A stretch of 64,000 nt of DNA from assembly GCF_037325665.1 (NCBI RefSeq), contig NC_090255.1, forward strand, positions 39,126,514-39,190,513, written 5' to 3'. The notes beneath the pieces are model-generated. The model ran no database searches. It was not told the DNA's origin and was given only the letters and a program-made list of their open reading frames with translations. Within the stretch, counting starts at the first letter, position 1. The number at the start of each line of letters is the position of its first letter. This DNA is from Littorina saxatilis. Lineage: Eukaryota; Mollusca; Gastropoda; Littorinimorpha; Littorinidae. Positions 1 to 13,500 of the stretch are shown here, in pieces. A program made the translations under genes and the position numbers.

Positions 1-200
1 GTGCATACCCAAATGCTTCCCCGCTATACTGCGCTACACCGGAAGATGGTACTTCTTTGTGTATGGCTCTGAGCGATCCAGCACTGCAATATAGAGGAGT
101 GGTGGAAAGGATGCTAAAAATAACTCAGCCTGCCTGCAGCTAAGGAGGCAGAAATGAAGCTGTTGGAACAGCCGTGTCAGTTGAACTGTTTCCATTCCAG

Positions 201-366
201 ACGGCAAGATACGGTTCACTGCCTGGCTGAAGGAGGAACGCAACTGTTGGGCCATGCTGGTGGAAGAGATGCGAGCGGGGAAAATGGTTGCCGAGGCGAC
301 CAAAGACTTCAGCGCCATTGGACAGGCCGAGCAGAATGTCTTGCTGGTGGACGCCATCATTCGCAG
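201..366 (+). CDS. DENND3: gene A exon 1 of those visible (linker)
   Basis: Acceptor TTCCATTCCAG, donor CGCAG/GTCTGTGAG. Frame starts with two bases (AC) and then GKIRFTAWLKEERNC; it ends after two bases of a Ser codon completed by the next exon. The amphipathic, charged peptide has no named motif. Confidence 0.75.
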
Positions 367-726
367 GTCTGTGAGGGAAGAGGTGTGGAGATGGTGGTGG
401 TGTGTGTGTGTGTGTGTGGTGTGTGTATGTGTAAATGGGGGATGGGGATCTGGGTAAGTATGTGTGTGTGTAGACGCCATCATTCGCAGGTCTGTGAGGG
501 AAGAGGTGTGGAAATGGGTGTGTGGTGTGTGTGTGTGTATGTATGTGTGTGAAAATGGGGGGTGGGGGATGGGGATCTCGGTAGGTATGTGTGTGTGGTT
601 TGTGTTGGAGATCCAGGTGAGTGGGCGGGGGTGGGGGGAATAGGGTTGGTGTGGGTGGATGTGTGTGAGGAGATAAGTGTTGGGAGTAGTTGTGTGTGTG
701 TGTGGATTGGGGTATGTGTGTGTGTG

Positions 727-774
<48 letters not shown>

Positions 775-3700
775 TGTGGATTGGGGTGTGTCTGTGTCAG
801 TGTCAGTGTCGCTGTGTCTGTGTTTGTGTGCGTTTACACTTGCACACGCACCTGCATCAAAACGTTCCTTGATCACATTTCAGCGGGATGGACGAGAACA
901 CGGCCCATCATGAGAACCTGACGCAGTCGGCAGAAAGCATGTGCTACTTCTCGGCCTACATAGCAGAGGGTCGACACCAACTGCCGCAGGACACGTCCCA
1001 AGCCCTGCAGCATCGTGTCGACCCCAACCATGGACAGCGCGAGAGAAAGACCGTCGAGGTTCTGCTCTACACGCCAGGCTGTGAGCATGATTAAATAATA
1101 TTACTAATTCTGCTCTACACGCCAGGCTGTGAGCATGATTAAATAATATTAATAATTCTGCTCTACACGCCAGGCTGTGAGTATAATTAGTAAATAATAA
1201 TACTAATTTTAAAAATGATTGTATTTATATGGTGCAAATCCTAACATAGTTCAAAGCGCCTTACAACAAAATTCATTAAACAATTCTCAAATAAACAAGT
1301 ACAAAGTCATGGACAGCACGAGTGGAAGACCATTGAGGTTCTGCTCTACACCCCAGGCTGTGAGCATGATTAAATAATGTTAATAATTCTGCTCTACACC
1401 CCAGGCTGTGAGCATGATTAGTGCAGCGCTACAGTGGAACCCCCTTTTAAGACCTTCAAGAATCTGACAAAATCGGGTCCAAAAAAGGAGGGAGTCTTAA
1501 AATGGATGTTAATTTACAAAGGCTATAAGCAGAACGTCTGACAGCGCACGAGGAAGACCGTCGAAGTTTTGCTCTACACGCCAGGCTGTGAGCAACATTT
1601 TCAGGATTATTACAGTGGTATAGTGGAACCCCCCCCCCCTCCCCCATTAAGACCTTCACAAATCTGAGAAAATCAGGTCTTGAAACAGGGAGTCTTAAAA
1701 TGGAGGTAAATTTACAGAGGCCATGAACAGAAACTCTGATAAAACAGAGTCTTGAAACCCCCCGCGGGTTAGGGGGAGTCCCATATTGGTTGGGACGAGA
1801 AAGAATTTACCCGATGCTACCCAGCATGTCGTAAGAGGCGACTAACGGTTCTGTTTCTCCTTTTACCCTTGTTAAGTGTTTCTTGTATAGAATATTATAG
1901 TCAATGTTTGTAAAGATTTTAGTCAAGCAGTATGTAAGAAATGTTAAGTCCTTTGTACTGGAAACTTGCATTCTCCCAGTAAGGTCATATATTGTACTAC
2001 GTTGCAAGCCCCTGGAGCAATTTTTTGATTAGTGCTTTTGTGAACAAGAAACAATTAACAAGTGGCTCTATCCCATCTCCCCCCTTTCCCCTATCCCATC
2101 TCCCCCCTTTCCCCGTCGCGTCATATAACCTTGAATGGTTGAAAACGACGTTAAACACAAAATAAAGAAAGAAAGAAAGAGTCTTAAAATGGAGGTAAAT
2201 TTACAGAGGTCATGAACAGAAAATCTGATAAAACAGAGTCTTGAAAAGGAGGGAGTCTTAAATTGGAGGTAAATTTACAGAGGTCATGAACAGAAAATCT
2301 GATAAAACAGAGTCTTGAAAAGGAGGGAGTCTTAAATTGGGGTGTCTTAAAAGGTAGGGTTCCTCTGTACCTGTCATGTACGGGGTTAGTGCTTGAAATC
2401 CTAGAATGTGCTTGGATTTGGAGGGGTCAATTTCAAGTCAGTGAAAGTCTTTGAATAATTGCCAAGGTCCTTCGAAGTCCTTGAAAGTCCTTAAAAGCCC
2501 TAAACATTGCTGACTGATTATAGAGCAAATACCTACAGTAGACAATTGCAAGGTTTCATTATTTGAAAATGGCACTGTAAACATTAAACAGTAAGCTACA
2601 GTCCCTTTAATGAATGCAGATGTCCTGTTGATGCCTCTCCCACTTCATTGTGATCTGGAAGTGATAACCAGCAATGCATTGCTAGCTTTAAAGGTAAGAT
2701 GGTGCTTGATTTTATCTTCATAAGGTCTTGAGAGCCTTAACAAATCCTTTCCGGCACGGTTGGCCTAGTGGTAAGGCGTCCGCCCCGTGATCGGGAGGTC
2801 GTGGGTTCGAACCCCGGCCGGGTCATACCTAAGACTTTAAAATTGGCAATCTAGTGGCTGCTCCGCCTGGCGCCTGGCATTATGGGGTTAGTGCTAGGAC
2901 TGGTTGGTCCGGTGTCAGAATACTGTGACTGGGTGAGACATGAAGCCTGTGCTGCGACTTCTGTCTTGTGTGTGGCGCACGTTATATGTCAAAGCAGCAC
3001 CGCCCTGATATGGCCCTTCGTGGTCGGCTGGGCGTTAAGCAAACAAACAAACAAACAAACAAATCCTTGAATATTACTATTAGAACAAAAACTCTGTACA
3101 AACCCTGGATGAGAGGACACCTCCCATGAAAGGATACCTTCTGAGTCAGTATGCAGGAACTGAGTTTAGAGACTTTAGTCAACACGTTAAACCCGGCCAT
3201 TAGTGCATTGCAGACTGCAGTTAGGGATAATTTGCATTTACTGGTACAGTTTATCCCGAAAAAATGCCTGTTTGCGTTCAATCGTAAAAAAAAAAAAAGA
3301 ATTCTAACTAAAAATCAATTGATAAATAAATGTTATTTGTATTGCTGACCAAAATAATATATTTGACACAGATCTGGACAGTCGTTGTTCATTTCAACCT
3401 CAAGCGCTGTCCAAGAGAACAAATATGGCTGTCTTGATCTGTGTAAAATGTCATATTGTTGTCCACAATGCAAGTAATGTGTATTGTCATCATTTTCACG
3501 AGTTTTCATTCACAAACACCTGGTAAATAAATCTCATGTTCCCCATGCAATAACTCGAGGTGGTGAATGGGTTTGAGCTTTCATGTGAAACGTGGATTGT
3601 CAAAGTAAAAGCCAATCAGGCTGATTGTTTGATGTGTGGAACCATCGTAGCTTTGGATTTGTGTTTCCGAGGACAACGATTGTAAGCATTCACTCTCAAA

Positions 3701-4525
3701 GACCCAATCAATGTTGATAATTACCGCGGCGACTCATGGTCAATTTGCAACTTATCTCTGTAATCGCAAAATCCACAACGAAAAGTCATAAACACTCAAA
3801 AGAAAAGAAATATGCTCAACACTTACTGAATTCACAGGTATGATCGCAGCTCTGTACATTTTCAGACTGGAAGAAAAGCGTCAACAAGCTACGTTTGACG
3901 TCACATACAAGTTTGACGTGTTATCTCGTGCTTCTGTGACGATGCTTTGTGGCCCGGAGTTGGATTCTAAAAATTCGTCTCCCTGTGGGTCATTGTGCAT
4001 TTTGTTGCACAACCAAAATGATGACAAAAACGATGTTTGGTAGCTTGTTGTCAGACCAGCACTTTGTTGTTGGTCCTCGGGGAGCATATCGCCTTTTGTC
4101 TCATATTTATCAACCGCGGCCTTCGGCCTTGGTCGATAAAGATGAAACAAAAGACGATATGGTCCCCTTGGACCAACAAAAAAGCTGGTCTGTCAACAAG
4201 CCACCAAACATCTTATATTATTCATCAACAGCGACACACGCATCTGAAAGCAGTGTGCCCCCTCGCCTGTGGTGCGGCATGGGAGACGGCAAGGTCAAGG
4301 TCTTTGACGCCACCAACTGGACACTGGAAAAAACATTCGTTCAGACCAAGAGCACAGTGGTATGTTTGACAGTACGCCAGGCAGAGAGAGACAGGGAGAG
4401 GGAGACAGAGGGAGACGGAGGGAGGGAGGGAGGGGGAGGGAGGGAGGGAGAGGGAGGGAGGGAGGGAGGGAGGGAGGGAGGGAGGGAGGGAGGGAGGGAG
4501 GGAGGGAGGGAGGGAGGGAGAGAGG

Positions 4526-4567
<42 letters not shown>

Positions 4568-7500
4568 GAGAGAGAGAGAAAAAGAGAGAGAAAAAGAGAG
4601 GACAGAAAGAGGAGAGAGACAGACAGACAGAGAGAGGAGGAGAGAGAGAGAGACAGGGGAGAGAGAGAGACAGACAGAGAAAAAAGAGAGAGTGAGTGAC
4701 AGAGAGAGAGAGACAGAGAGAGAGAGGCAGAGGTTGTTATTGTTTATTGTCTCTTCAGCAGTTAGAGAGAGAGAGACAGAGACACAGAGAGAGAGATGGG
4801 GGTGGAGGGAGAGGGGAAAGAGAGAGAGAGAGATTTCATATTAGGCTGGAATAGTGTACCTTGTCTTATCTCCTGTCTTTGTGTGTGCGTTGAGGCGTGT
4901 CTTGTCGCGGTTGGAGAGACGCAGGTGTGGGCGGGGTCTCAAGGAATCTTCATCATCGACACCGCCACCATCACCTGCGACAAGATTCTCACCGAACATC
5001 AAGATCTCGTGACCGATATGGTTGTCACAGAGAATGGACGGTAAGCCTTAAAATTTGAGGTATAACTTACACAAAATAACATTTACACAGACCTGTTTAC
5101 CAGTACGATTTTGGCGTATTTTGTACGCCAAATTATTATCGGTACTCAAATACGCGACACACGCACAAAATACGCATAAGAAAAAGTCTAGAATACGTTT
5201 TCCGGTGTTGGTGTGCTGATTACGGGATGGTACAACTGATACTGGTTTCGGTCGAAGGGAGATAACCATGACAGCGAGTCTTAAGGTTCAGTTGTTGGCA
5301 TGTGCGATCGTCTGGACAATCGTGGCAAAATGAAGCGGTAAAATGTGTCAGTTTCGGATGACGTACTGTACCAAGTCTAAACAGCAGAAGCAGCAGATTT
5401 TCTTGGAGAAATATAAGAAAGAGCCAGGAATTGTGGAATCTACTATGGGAAAAAGTCATGCACACTGCACGTATTGTAAATCAGAATTCTCCGTTGCCCA
5501 TGCTGGGAAATATGACATCGAACGACACTGCGGCATTTCCAAAACTCACCTGGACAAGGTTGCTGCAAAGAAATCCGCTGAAAGCTGCCAAGGAATTATG
5601 AAGTTCATTCCCGCAAAGCAAATCCTGAAGCAATGTTTTTTTAAGATGATTGTAAAAATGAACTTGCCACTGTCAACCGCAGACGGATGTTATTTCACGA
5701 ACTTCATCTTTTCATTATCAATCTGTTTGGAAGACACTGGTTATAATGCTATAAACTGACAGGTAAATAAAATTGTTTTATCCCTGTTGTATTGGAAGGA
5801 GTTAAATTCTGAAGGTGTTCACAAGACATGCTATTCTTACACAAACACGTTTGCACCCACGCGTACATTTTCCCTAGCCCATATGGCTTTGCTTGCAAAG
5901 TACACCAACTTTTTGAAAAATACACTCAACTTTTTGAGAAAGTACTTTTGCCTCGGGTTTAGGGTAAACAGGTCTGTTTACCACAACAACAACAACAACA
6001 AAAAACAAAAAAACACTCACACAAGACAATTCTTTTGACTCTCTTAAACGTGCAATGCCTGACCTCAATGCGAGAATTGGTCCAAATATCTGTGAAAGTT
6101 ACGTTTTGTTTTCTCTAATCAAACGTTCCAACAACTTACCTTTCTTGTTTTTTTATTCTGAAATTTGGAACGTTGGCTGTCAATTTGTTTTTGGATTTAT
6201 GTATATTGTTGCGTTTATTTTATATTTGTTTGTGTAGTTGATAGGCGATACAAGTAATGATGTCTGCTTTATCAGGTTTGCATTCAATGCCAACGTAGAT
6301 GGTTGTACATGTATCACCATGAGAAAAATGTGGACTTTTCATTGTGATAAATGTTCAGTGGTTGTGCACATGTTAATGCGAGTTCGAATCCTGGCCGCTG
6401 CCGCCTGGTGGGTTAAGAGTGGAGATTTTTTCGATCTCCCAGGTCAACTTATGTACAGACCTGCTTAGTGACTTAACCCCCTGCGTGTGTAAACGCAAGC
6501 ACAAGACCAAGTGCGCACAGAAAAGATCCTGTAATCCAAGTCAGAGTTCGGTGGGTTATAGAAACACGAAAATACCCTACATGCTTCCCCCGAAATCGGC
6601 GTATGCTGCCTGAATGGCGGGGTAAAAATGGTCATACACATAAAATTCCACTCGTGCTTAAAACATGAGTGAACGTGGGAGTCTAAGCCCATGAACGAAG
6701 AAGAACAAGAATGGATTTTGTAGTGTGTTATTTATGGGGTCATTATAACTAATAATGGTGTGCATGGTGTACGTATTATCAGGTTTGCGTTCAGCGCCAG
6801 TGTGGACGGCAGCATCATTAAGTGGGAGGTCCAGACGCTTACCATCATGTGTAACTTCAGTTTGCTGCGTGAAGGTTTTATTCGCTCCCTGTATCTGAGC
6901 GATGCTCAGCTGTGGTGTGGTGAGTCATCCCTACTTTTAAACAGTTATACAGTGTGTGAGTGTGTGAGTGTGTGTGTGTGTGTGTGTATGTGTGTGTGTG
7001 CGTGTGTGTGTGCTTTGTGTACATGTGTGTGTGTTTTGTGTGAGTGTGTGCATGTGTGCATGTGTGTATGTGTGTGTGGGAGTGAGTGTGTGTGAGTGAG
7101 TGAGTGTGCATGTTATAATGTATATATAGTGCAATATTTTATGAATTGATATGTGTAAGAATGCACTGTTAGCAATTGTTATGTTGTTGTGTGTGTGTGT
7201 TTTTTTCAGTGATTGTACGGCGCTCTGAGCAGGATATATGCACTCTAGAAATATGATGAACTATTATTCGTATCTAGTAGGAAATTCCACTTTCGATATT
7301 TTGGCTATTTTTGTACGAAAGCAGCTAAGATATGTTCGCTATGTTTCGATCGATTCCTGCATCTCAGAAACAGGCAGCTTTGGTGTGGTTATACAGTGTA
7401 GTTATCACATATTTTCCTATTGATTGACCCTTTAAGAAGCATTTTTTTGGCCTTCTTATTGTAAAGTGCTACTTTTGGTATTTAGGCTATAGAAAAGCAA

Positions 7501-10500
7501 TGCATTATTATATTGGAACCTCCATTTAAAATCAGCATGCTTATTTCTGCTTCCACCCTCCCCTGCCCTCCCCCACCTCAAAAGTTTTTAAAATGCATGG
7601 TGTCAAATGTTAATAAAGATACTTTGAGAATGATCATTTTATTGCAAGAAAGCGGTTACTGACAAAACGATATCACACAATGATTCTATGGTGTTTAAAG
7701 TACCTAACAATGCTGAGAACCCCCAAAGCATTATTGGACAAAACGATATCACACAATGATTCTATGGTGTTTAAAGTACCTAACAATGCTGAGAACCCCC
7801 AAAGCATTGTAACAGGGGAGGCTACCGCTCCTTTCACAGCAGACTCTGCACCCGAGTTGTTGGCCTTTAAAAGTCAACACCAGTGGATTGTAGAAGTCTG
7901 TTTGTGATTGGGTCTGGTGGTTTCCGATTGTCTGTATGTTCATGGAAACCTTCGGGTTTGCATAACAGTTTTTATAGGGCTAAGAAATTAGCCCTAACAT
8001 TTTCAATCCTGTTTGATTGCACTTCGCTTCCCAAGGTGATCGTAGTGTTTCAGCACACGGTTACAGCATTATTGGACAAAACGTTTCTGCCATCTCTGGC
8101 ATTAAGACCCCAATTTTTCAGATTGCGTTGACAGTGCCTGTCAATGTGAAGGCTCTCTCCCTGAAAAAGCCTCAATTTTTTCTGAATTTTGAAGGTCTTC
8201 TTCATTTTCTTGTCGTTCGCCGACATTTCATCTTGCGTTTTTGCGTGGATCTGTGGTTGGTTAAGGTGCGCCAGTTGGCCCAGATCCTCCGACTTCAGCC
8301 CTGAGGTTTTTTTCAGGGTTACCCCGCCCTTAGTTCCTGGCTCAAAAACCTAACCCTGGGAACACATGGGGGATTTCTTACCGGGGGTCCCACCCCGGGG
8401 CTAGAGCTTTTAATGCGGCTCTTACTCGCATGGTGTAACCGTCATGGGACACGTAGGGCATTGATAGGGTAGTCAGTGCCATCTGCCAACCCACCCCGTC
8501 CTGGTAGAGACACCGCTAGTTGGTCCGGGACTGCTTATTCTATATTCGCAGCTGGCCCCCATATCTGGGGGCCGTTCCCCTATTCGCCACCTGGGGACCT
8601 GCCGGGTTGAGGATAGTCGCCCCCCTACTGAATTGGAAGTAGTCTGTTCCCGGGTTGAGGATAGTCGCCCCCCTACTGAATTGGAAGTAGTCTGTTCCCG
8701 GGTTGAGGATAGTCGCCCCCCCTACTGAATTGGAAGTAGTCTGTTCCCGGGTTGAGGATAGTCGCCCCCCTACTGAATTGGAAGTAGTCTGTTCCCGGGT
8801 GGAGGATAGTCGCCCTCCTACTGAATTGGAAATAGCCTGTTCCCGGGTTGAGGATAGTCGCCCCCCTACTGAATTGGAAGTAGTCTGTTCCCGGGTTGAG
8901 GATAGTCGCCCCCCTACTGAATTGGAAGTAGTCTGTTCCCGGGTTGAGGATAGTCGCCCCCCTACTGAATTGGAAGTACAGTGGTCGCCGGTTAATATGA
9001 CCACTTTGGGACCGGGATAAAATGGTCATAATAAGCGGCTGGTCATATTAACCGATGTTAGAGAAAACGACTTGAAAAAAATCGCAGAACGAAACTTCTT
9101 TTTAAAAATTCATAATTGTAAGAAAATGTAACTTGTTGGCAACAAACACAAAATTAAATATGTGTACTGTACATTGTAGCCATTATAGATGACGTCCGTT
9201 GAAAAGAAATTGAAATGGAATGAAAAGTAAATGGAAGAAACGGCATATACACGTCCAAATGTTCACTTAGGGGCCTGGAAAAAATCACGGATGTTGGTCT
9301 GTGTGTTGGTGCTAGACCAGAGGAGATCCTTCACTTCATTGTCAAAGGCTCCAAACTTCTCCATGTTGTAGCCGCGACTTTGAAGTCCAGACCTCAGTTT
9401 CTCCATGAGCGCTCTCATTTCAGGAGCTGTTGGGGGTGGGGGTGGGGGTTCCTCTTCGTCATCACTTTCAGGTTCTGTCTCGGTCTCGGTCTCATCCAAT
9501 GACGTCCCTGGGCGCAATGATGTCACAATGTTCTGCATTATGGTTTCATTGTTCTCATCTGTGGGTTCGACGATAGATGCGCCGTCGTCAACCCCCACCC
9601 AACGATCAAATTCCTCTTGTGCCATGTCGAGAGGGAGTGCTGTTTCAACATCGTCATCCACATCTTCTTCTTCGTTTTCTCTTTCACAGAACCCTCCTTT
9701 CCTCCAACAGTTTTTGATCGTCTGGGTTGTCACCCGTTCCCAGGCGCCATGCAGCATGTTTATTGCATCGAGTATGGACATTTGTTTCGTGATCACATTA
9801 GCTGTAACCTGCTCAGACCCCTCGATTGCCAAAATGATTTCACGTCGGATTTCGTGGCGGAAAAACGCTTTCAGAGATCGGATAATACCCATGTCACACG
9901 GCTGGATAATCGAGGTGGTGTTTGGTGGAAGACGATAGACTGTGATGTTAGTCAATCCAGCCACATGAGCATGAGCGGTGCAATTGTCGATCAAGAGAGC
10001 CACTTTGCCAGACTGTCGAAGTCGAAGCTGTCTATCCCACGTCAACAGCCAACTGGTCCAAATTGGGGTGGTCATCCAGGCATTCTTGGAAGCCTGGTAA
10101 TCAACAGGAAGAGATGTTGGTTCAACGTGTTTGAAGCAGCGCGGTTTTTTCGACTTTCCAATAACCATCATCCTTTTCTTCTCCCCAACCATGTTGCAAC
10201 ACACCAGCACAGTTATTCTGTCTTTGGCCGTTTTAAACCCCCTGGCCGATTTCTTTTCACTGTTCGAGACGTATGTGCTGTCCGGCAAAGCTCTGAAGTA
10301 AATCCCGGTTTCATCAGCATTGTAAATTTCCGATGGGGCATAATCTGCGAGCAGATTGGGAAGGACGTCGTCTTTCCATGTCTTAGCAGCATCAAAATCG
10401 GCGTCTTGGGCTTCACCGTGAATTTTATGAAATGTCAAGCCGTTGCGAACTTTCCAACGAGAAAACCATCCATCGGTTGGTTTGAATTCAGTGTGTCCGA

Positions 10501-13500
10501 GAGCCGTTGCCAATTCTTCTGCTTTTGTACACAACAATGGTCCATGAATTGGCGCGTTCTTTGCTCTCATCTTCTGGAACCACTGAAAAAGACCATCTTC
10601 CACATCTTTGTCTTTTCCATGTCGTAGGCGCTTTCGTTGCGGTGAATCCTGCGTTGCGCACTCCTTCCTCACGCTGTCTTCATTCTTGAGAATATTTGTC
10701 AAAAATCCTCTGTTGACGCCCAACTGTGCAGCACTCTCACGCATACTACAGGATGGTAGAGCTTTAAATTTGTCAATAAGTTCTAGCTTTTCCTCGGCTG
10801 TCCGATCTTGGCGTTTTCGTTTCGACATTGTTTCCTCTTGAATCAGACTGAAAGATTGGTTGGCTCGTGCTCTGTTTGCCAAAAAGAGAGAGAATAATGT
10901 TCGTGATCACTTTAGATTTATTCACGGGAAACAGTGAACAGATCGCACGCTTTTTTGCCTTTTTTATGACGCTCAGTCTCAGGGAATAAAAGAGAGAGAA
11001 TAATGATCGCGACATTAGAGATCACTGAGCACTGATCACTGATCACTTTAGTTTCATTCACGAAAAAGAAAGAAAATATCGCACGCCTTTTTGCCTTTTT
11101 CAAAAAATCGTATGTATTTTTTCCCCCCGAGTGATTTCAAACTGAAAAAGATGTGAACTTGTTGCCATTTTCTCGAAACAATGTGGCCATATTAAGCGGC
11201 GTTGTGGTCATATTAAGCGGCTTTTTCTAATACATAACAAAGAAGGACAATTCCGGACCGGGTAAAATTGGTCATAATACGCGGCTGGTCATATTAACCG
11301 CGGTCATATTAACCGGCGACCACTGTAGTCTGTTCCCGTGTTGAGGATAGTCGCCCCCCTACTGAATTGGAAGTAGTCTGTTCCCAGATTGTGAAGGTCT
11401 TAAAAGAGGGAATAAAAAACCAAGAATACAGAATACACAATACCGAATACAGAATACCGAATGCCGAATACAGGATACAGAATACAGAATGCAGAATCTT
11501 TAATTGCCCAAGGTTGGGAATTTGTGATGACATTGCGGTTAAGAAACATTTCAATCCAGCCATTTACACCAACATACGCATCAACAAACTGATTAACAGC
11601 ATTAATTTAAAAACAACACTGGACAGCATAAGTATAAAAATACATTCACGAAAACTAGCAGTATACACTCAAGCTTCCTCGCCGCAAGTCACACACACAC
11701 ACACACACATGCACATACACACACATGCACACACACACACACGCGCGCGCACATAGCACACACACGTCACTGCCTCATGCATTTTTATAACGTGAGAATG
11801 GTTTGATTGAGAATTTAGGAACATTAGCAGCTATAATCTATCTGTTTTTACATTTAGTCAAAACTTGACTAAATGTTTTAACATAGAGGGGGGAATCGAG
11901 ACGAGGGTCATGGTGTATGTGTGTGTGTGTCTGTGTGTGTGTATACAGCGATTCAGAGTAAACTACTGGACCGATCTTTATGAAATTTTTCATGAGAGTT
12001 CCTGGGTATGGGTTTTTTGAGTCACTTGAGAAAAAGTGACTCTATGTAATCGGTCAGTGTTAGTCTGTCCGGCCGGCCGTCCGGCCGGCCATCCGTAGAC
12101 ACCACCTTAACGTTGGACTTTTCTCGGAAACTATCAAAGCGATCGGGCTCATATTTTGTTTAGTCGTGACCTCCAATGACCTCTACACTTTAACGATGGT
12201 TTCGTTGACCTTTGACCTTTTTCAAGGTCACAGGTCAGCGTCAAAGGAAAAATTAGACATTTTATATCTTTGACAAAGTTCATCGGATGTGATTGAAACT
12301 TTGTAGGATTATTCTTTACATCAAAGTATTTACATCTGTAGCCTTTTACGAACGTTATCAGAAAAACAAGGGAGATAACTAGCCTTTTCTGTTCGGCAAC
12401 ACACAACTTAACGTTGGGCTTTTCTCGGAAACTATAAAAGTGACCGGGCTCAAATTTTATGTGAACGTGACTCATTGTGTTGTGAATAGCAATTTCTTCC
12501 TGTCCATCTGATGCCTCATATAATATTCAGAACTGCGAAAGTGACTCGATCGAGCGTTTGCTCTTCTTGTTTCATTTTTTCGATAAATGTCTTTGATGAC
12601 ATCATATCCGGCATTTTGTAAAAGTTTGTTTGTTTGTTTGTTTGCTTAACGCCCAGCCGACCACGAAGGGCCATATCAGGGCGGTGCTGCTTTGACATAT
12701 AACGTGCGCCACACACAAGACAGAAGTCGCAGCACAGGCTTCATGTCTCACCCAGTCACATTATTCTGACACCGGACCAACCAGTCCTAGCACTAACCCC
12801 ATAATGCCAGACGCCAGGCGGAGCAGCCACTAGATTGCCAATTTTAAAGTCTTAGGTATGACCCGGCCGGGGTTCGAACCCACGACCTCCCGATCACGGG
12901 GCGGACGCCTTACCACTAGGCCAACCGTGCCGGTCTTTTGTAAAAGTTGAGGCGGCATTGTCACACCCTCATTTTTCAATTAAATTGATTGAAATTTTGG
13001 CAAAGCAATCTTCGACGAAGGCCGGACTTTGGTATTCCATTTCAGCTTGGAGGCTTAAAATTTAATTAATGACTTTGGTCATTAAAAATCTGAAAATTGT
13101 AATTAAAATTATTTGTTTATAAAACGATCCAAAATTACATTTATTGTATTCTTCATCATTTTCTGATTCCAAAAACATATAAATATGTTATATTTGAATT
13201 ATAAACAAGCTCTGAAAATTAAAAATATAAAAATTATGATCAAAATTAAATTTCCGAAATCGATTTAAAAACAATTTCATCTTATTCCTTGTCAGTTCCT
13301 GATTCCAAAAACATATAGATATGATATGTTTGGATTAAAAACACGTTCAGAGAGTTAAAAAGAATAGAGATACAGAAAAGCGTGCTATCCTCCTTAGCGC
13401 AACCGCTACCGCGCTTTTCTGGATTGTTAATTTCACTGCCTTTGCCACGAGCGGTGGACAGACGATGCTACGAGTGTACGGTCTTGCAGAAAAAATGTAA

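Larger units (their letters stand above)
8200..11391 (-). mobile_element. SINE F with expanded terminus and Tigger insertion
   Basis: The element has a CTTCTTC-type tail at 8200, the same body as the simple copy at 13841-14285, then a 48-bp unit amplified at its far end. The whole is flanked by TGAAGGTCTT (8190-8199 and 11392-11401). A 2.35-kb Tigger element sits inside the amplified part. Confidence 0.82.

Noticed and set aside
1-100. Open stretch reading IPKCFPAILRYTGRWYFFVY that could be an earlier gene A exon
   Set aside because: No donor in it ends in the phase required by the exon at 201, and the frame closes soon after.
34-876. 280-codon reverse frame rich in His/Thr
   Set aside because: It translates the GT microsatellite and lies antisense to exon 1.
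2760-2830. tRNA-like sequences at SINE heads (also 16010, 50940, 54150, 58955)
   Set aside because: Each is joined to a SINE body, several with target duplications; the acceptor stems are not complete.
9617-10627. 336-codon forward frame
   Set aside because: Antisense shadow of the Tigger transposase; no motif of its own.
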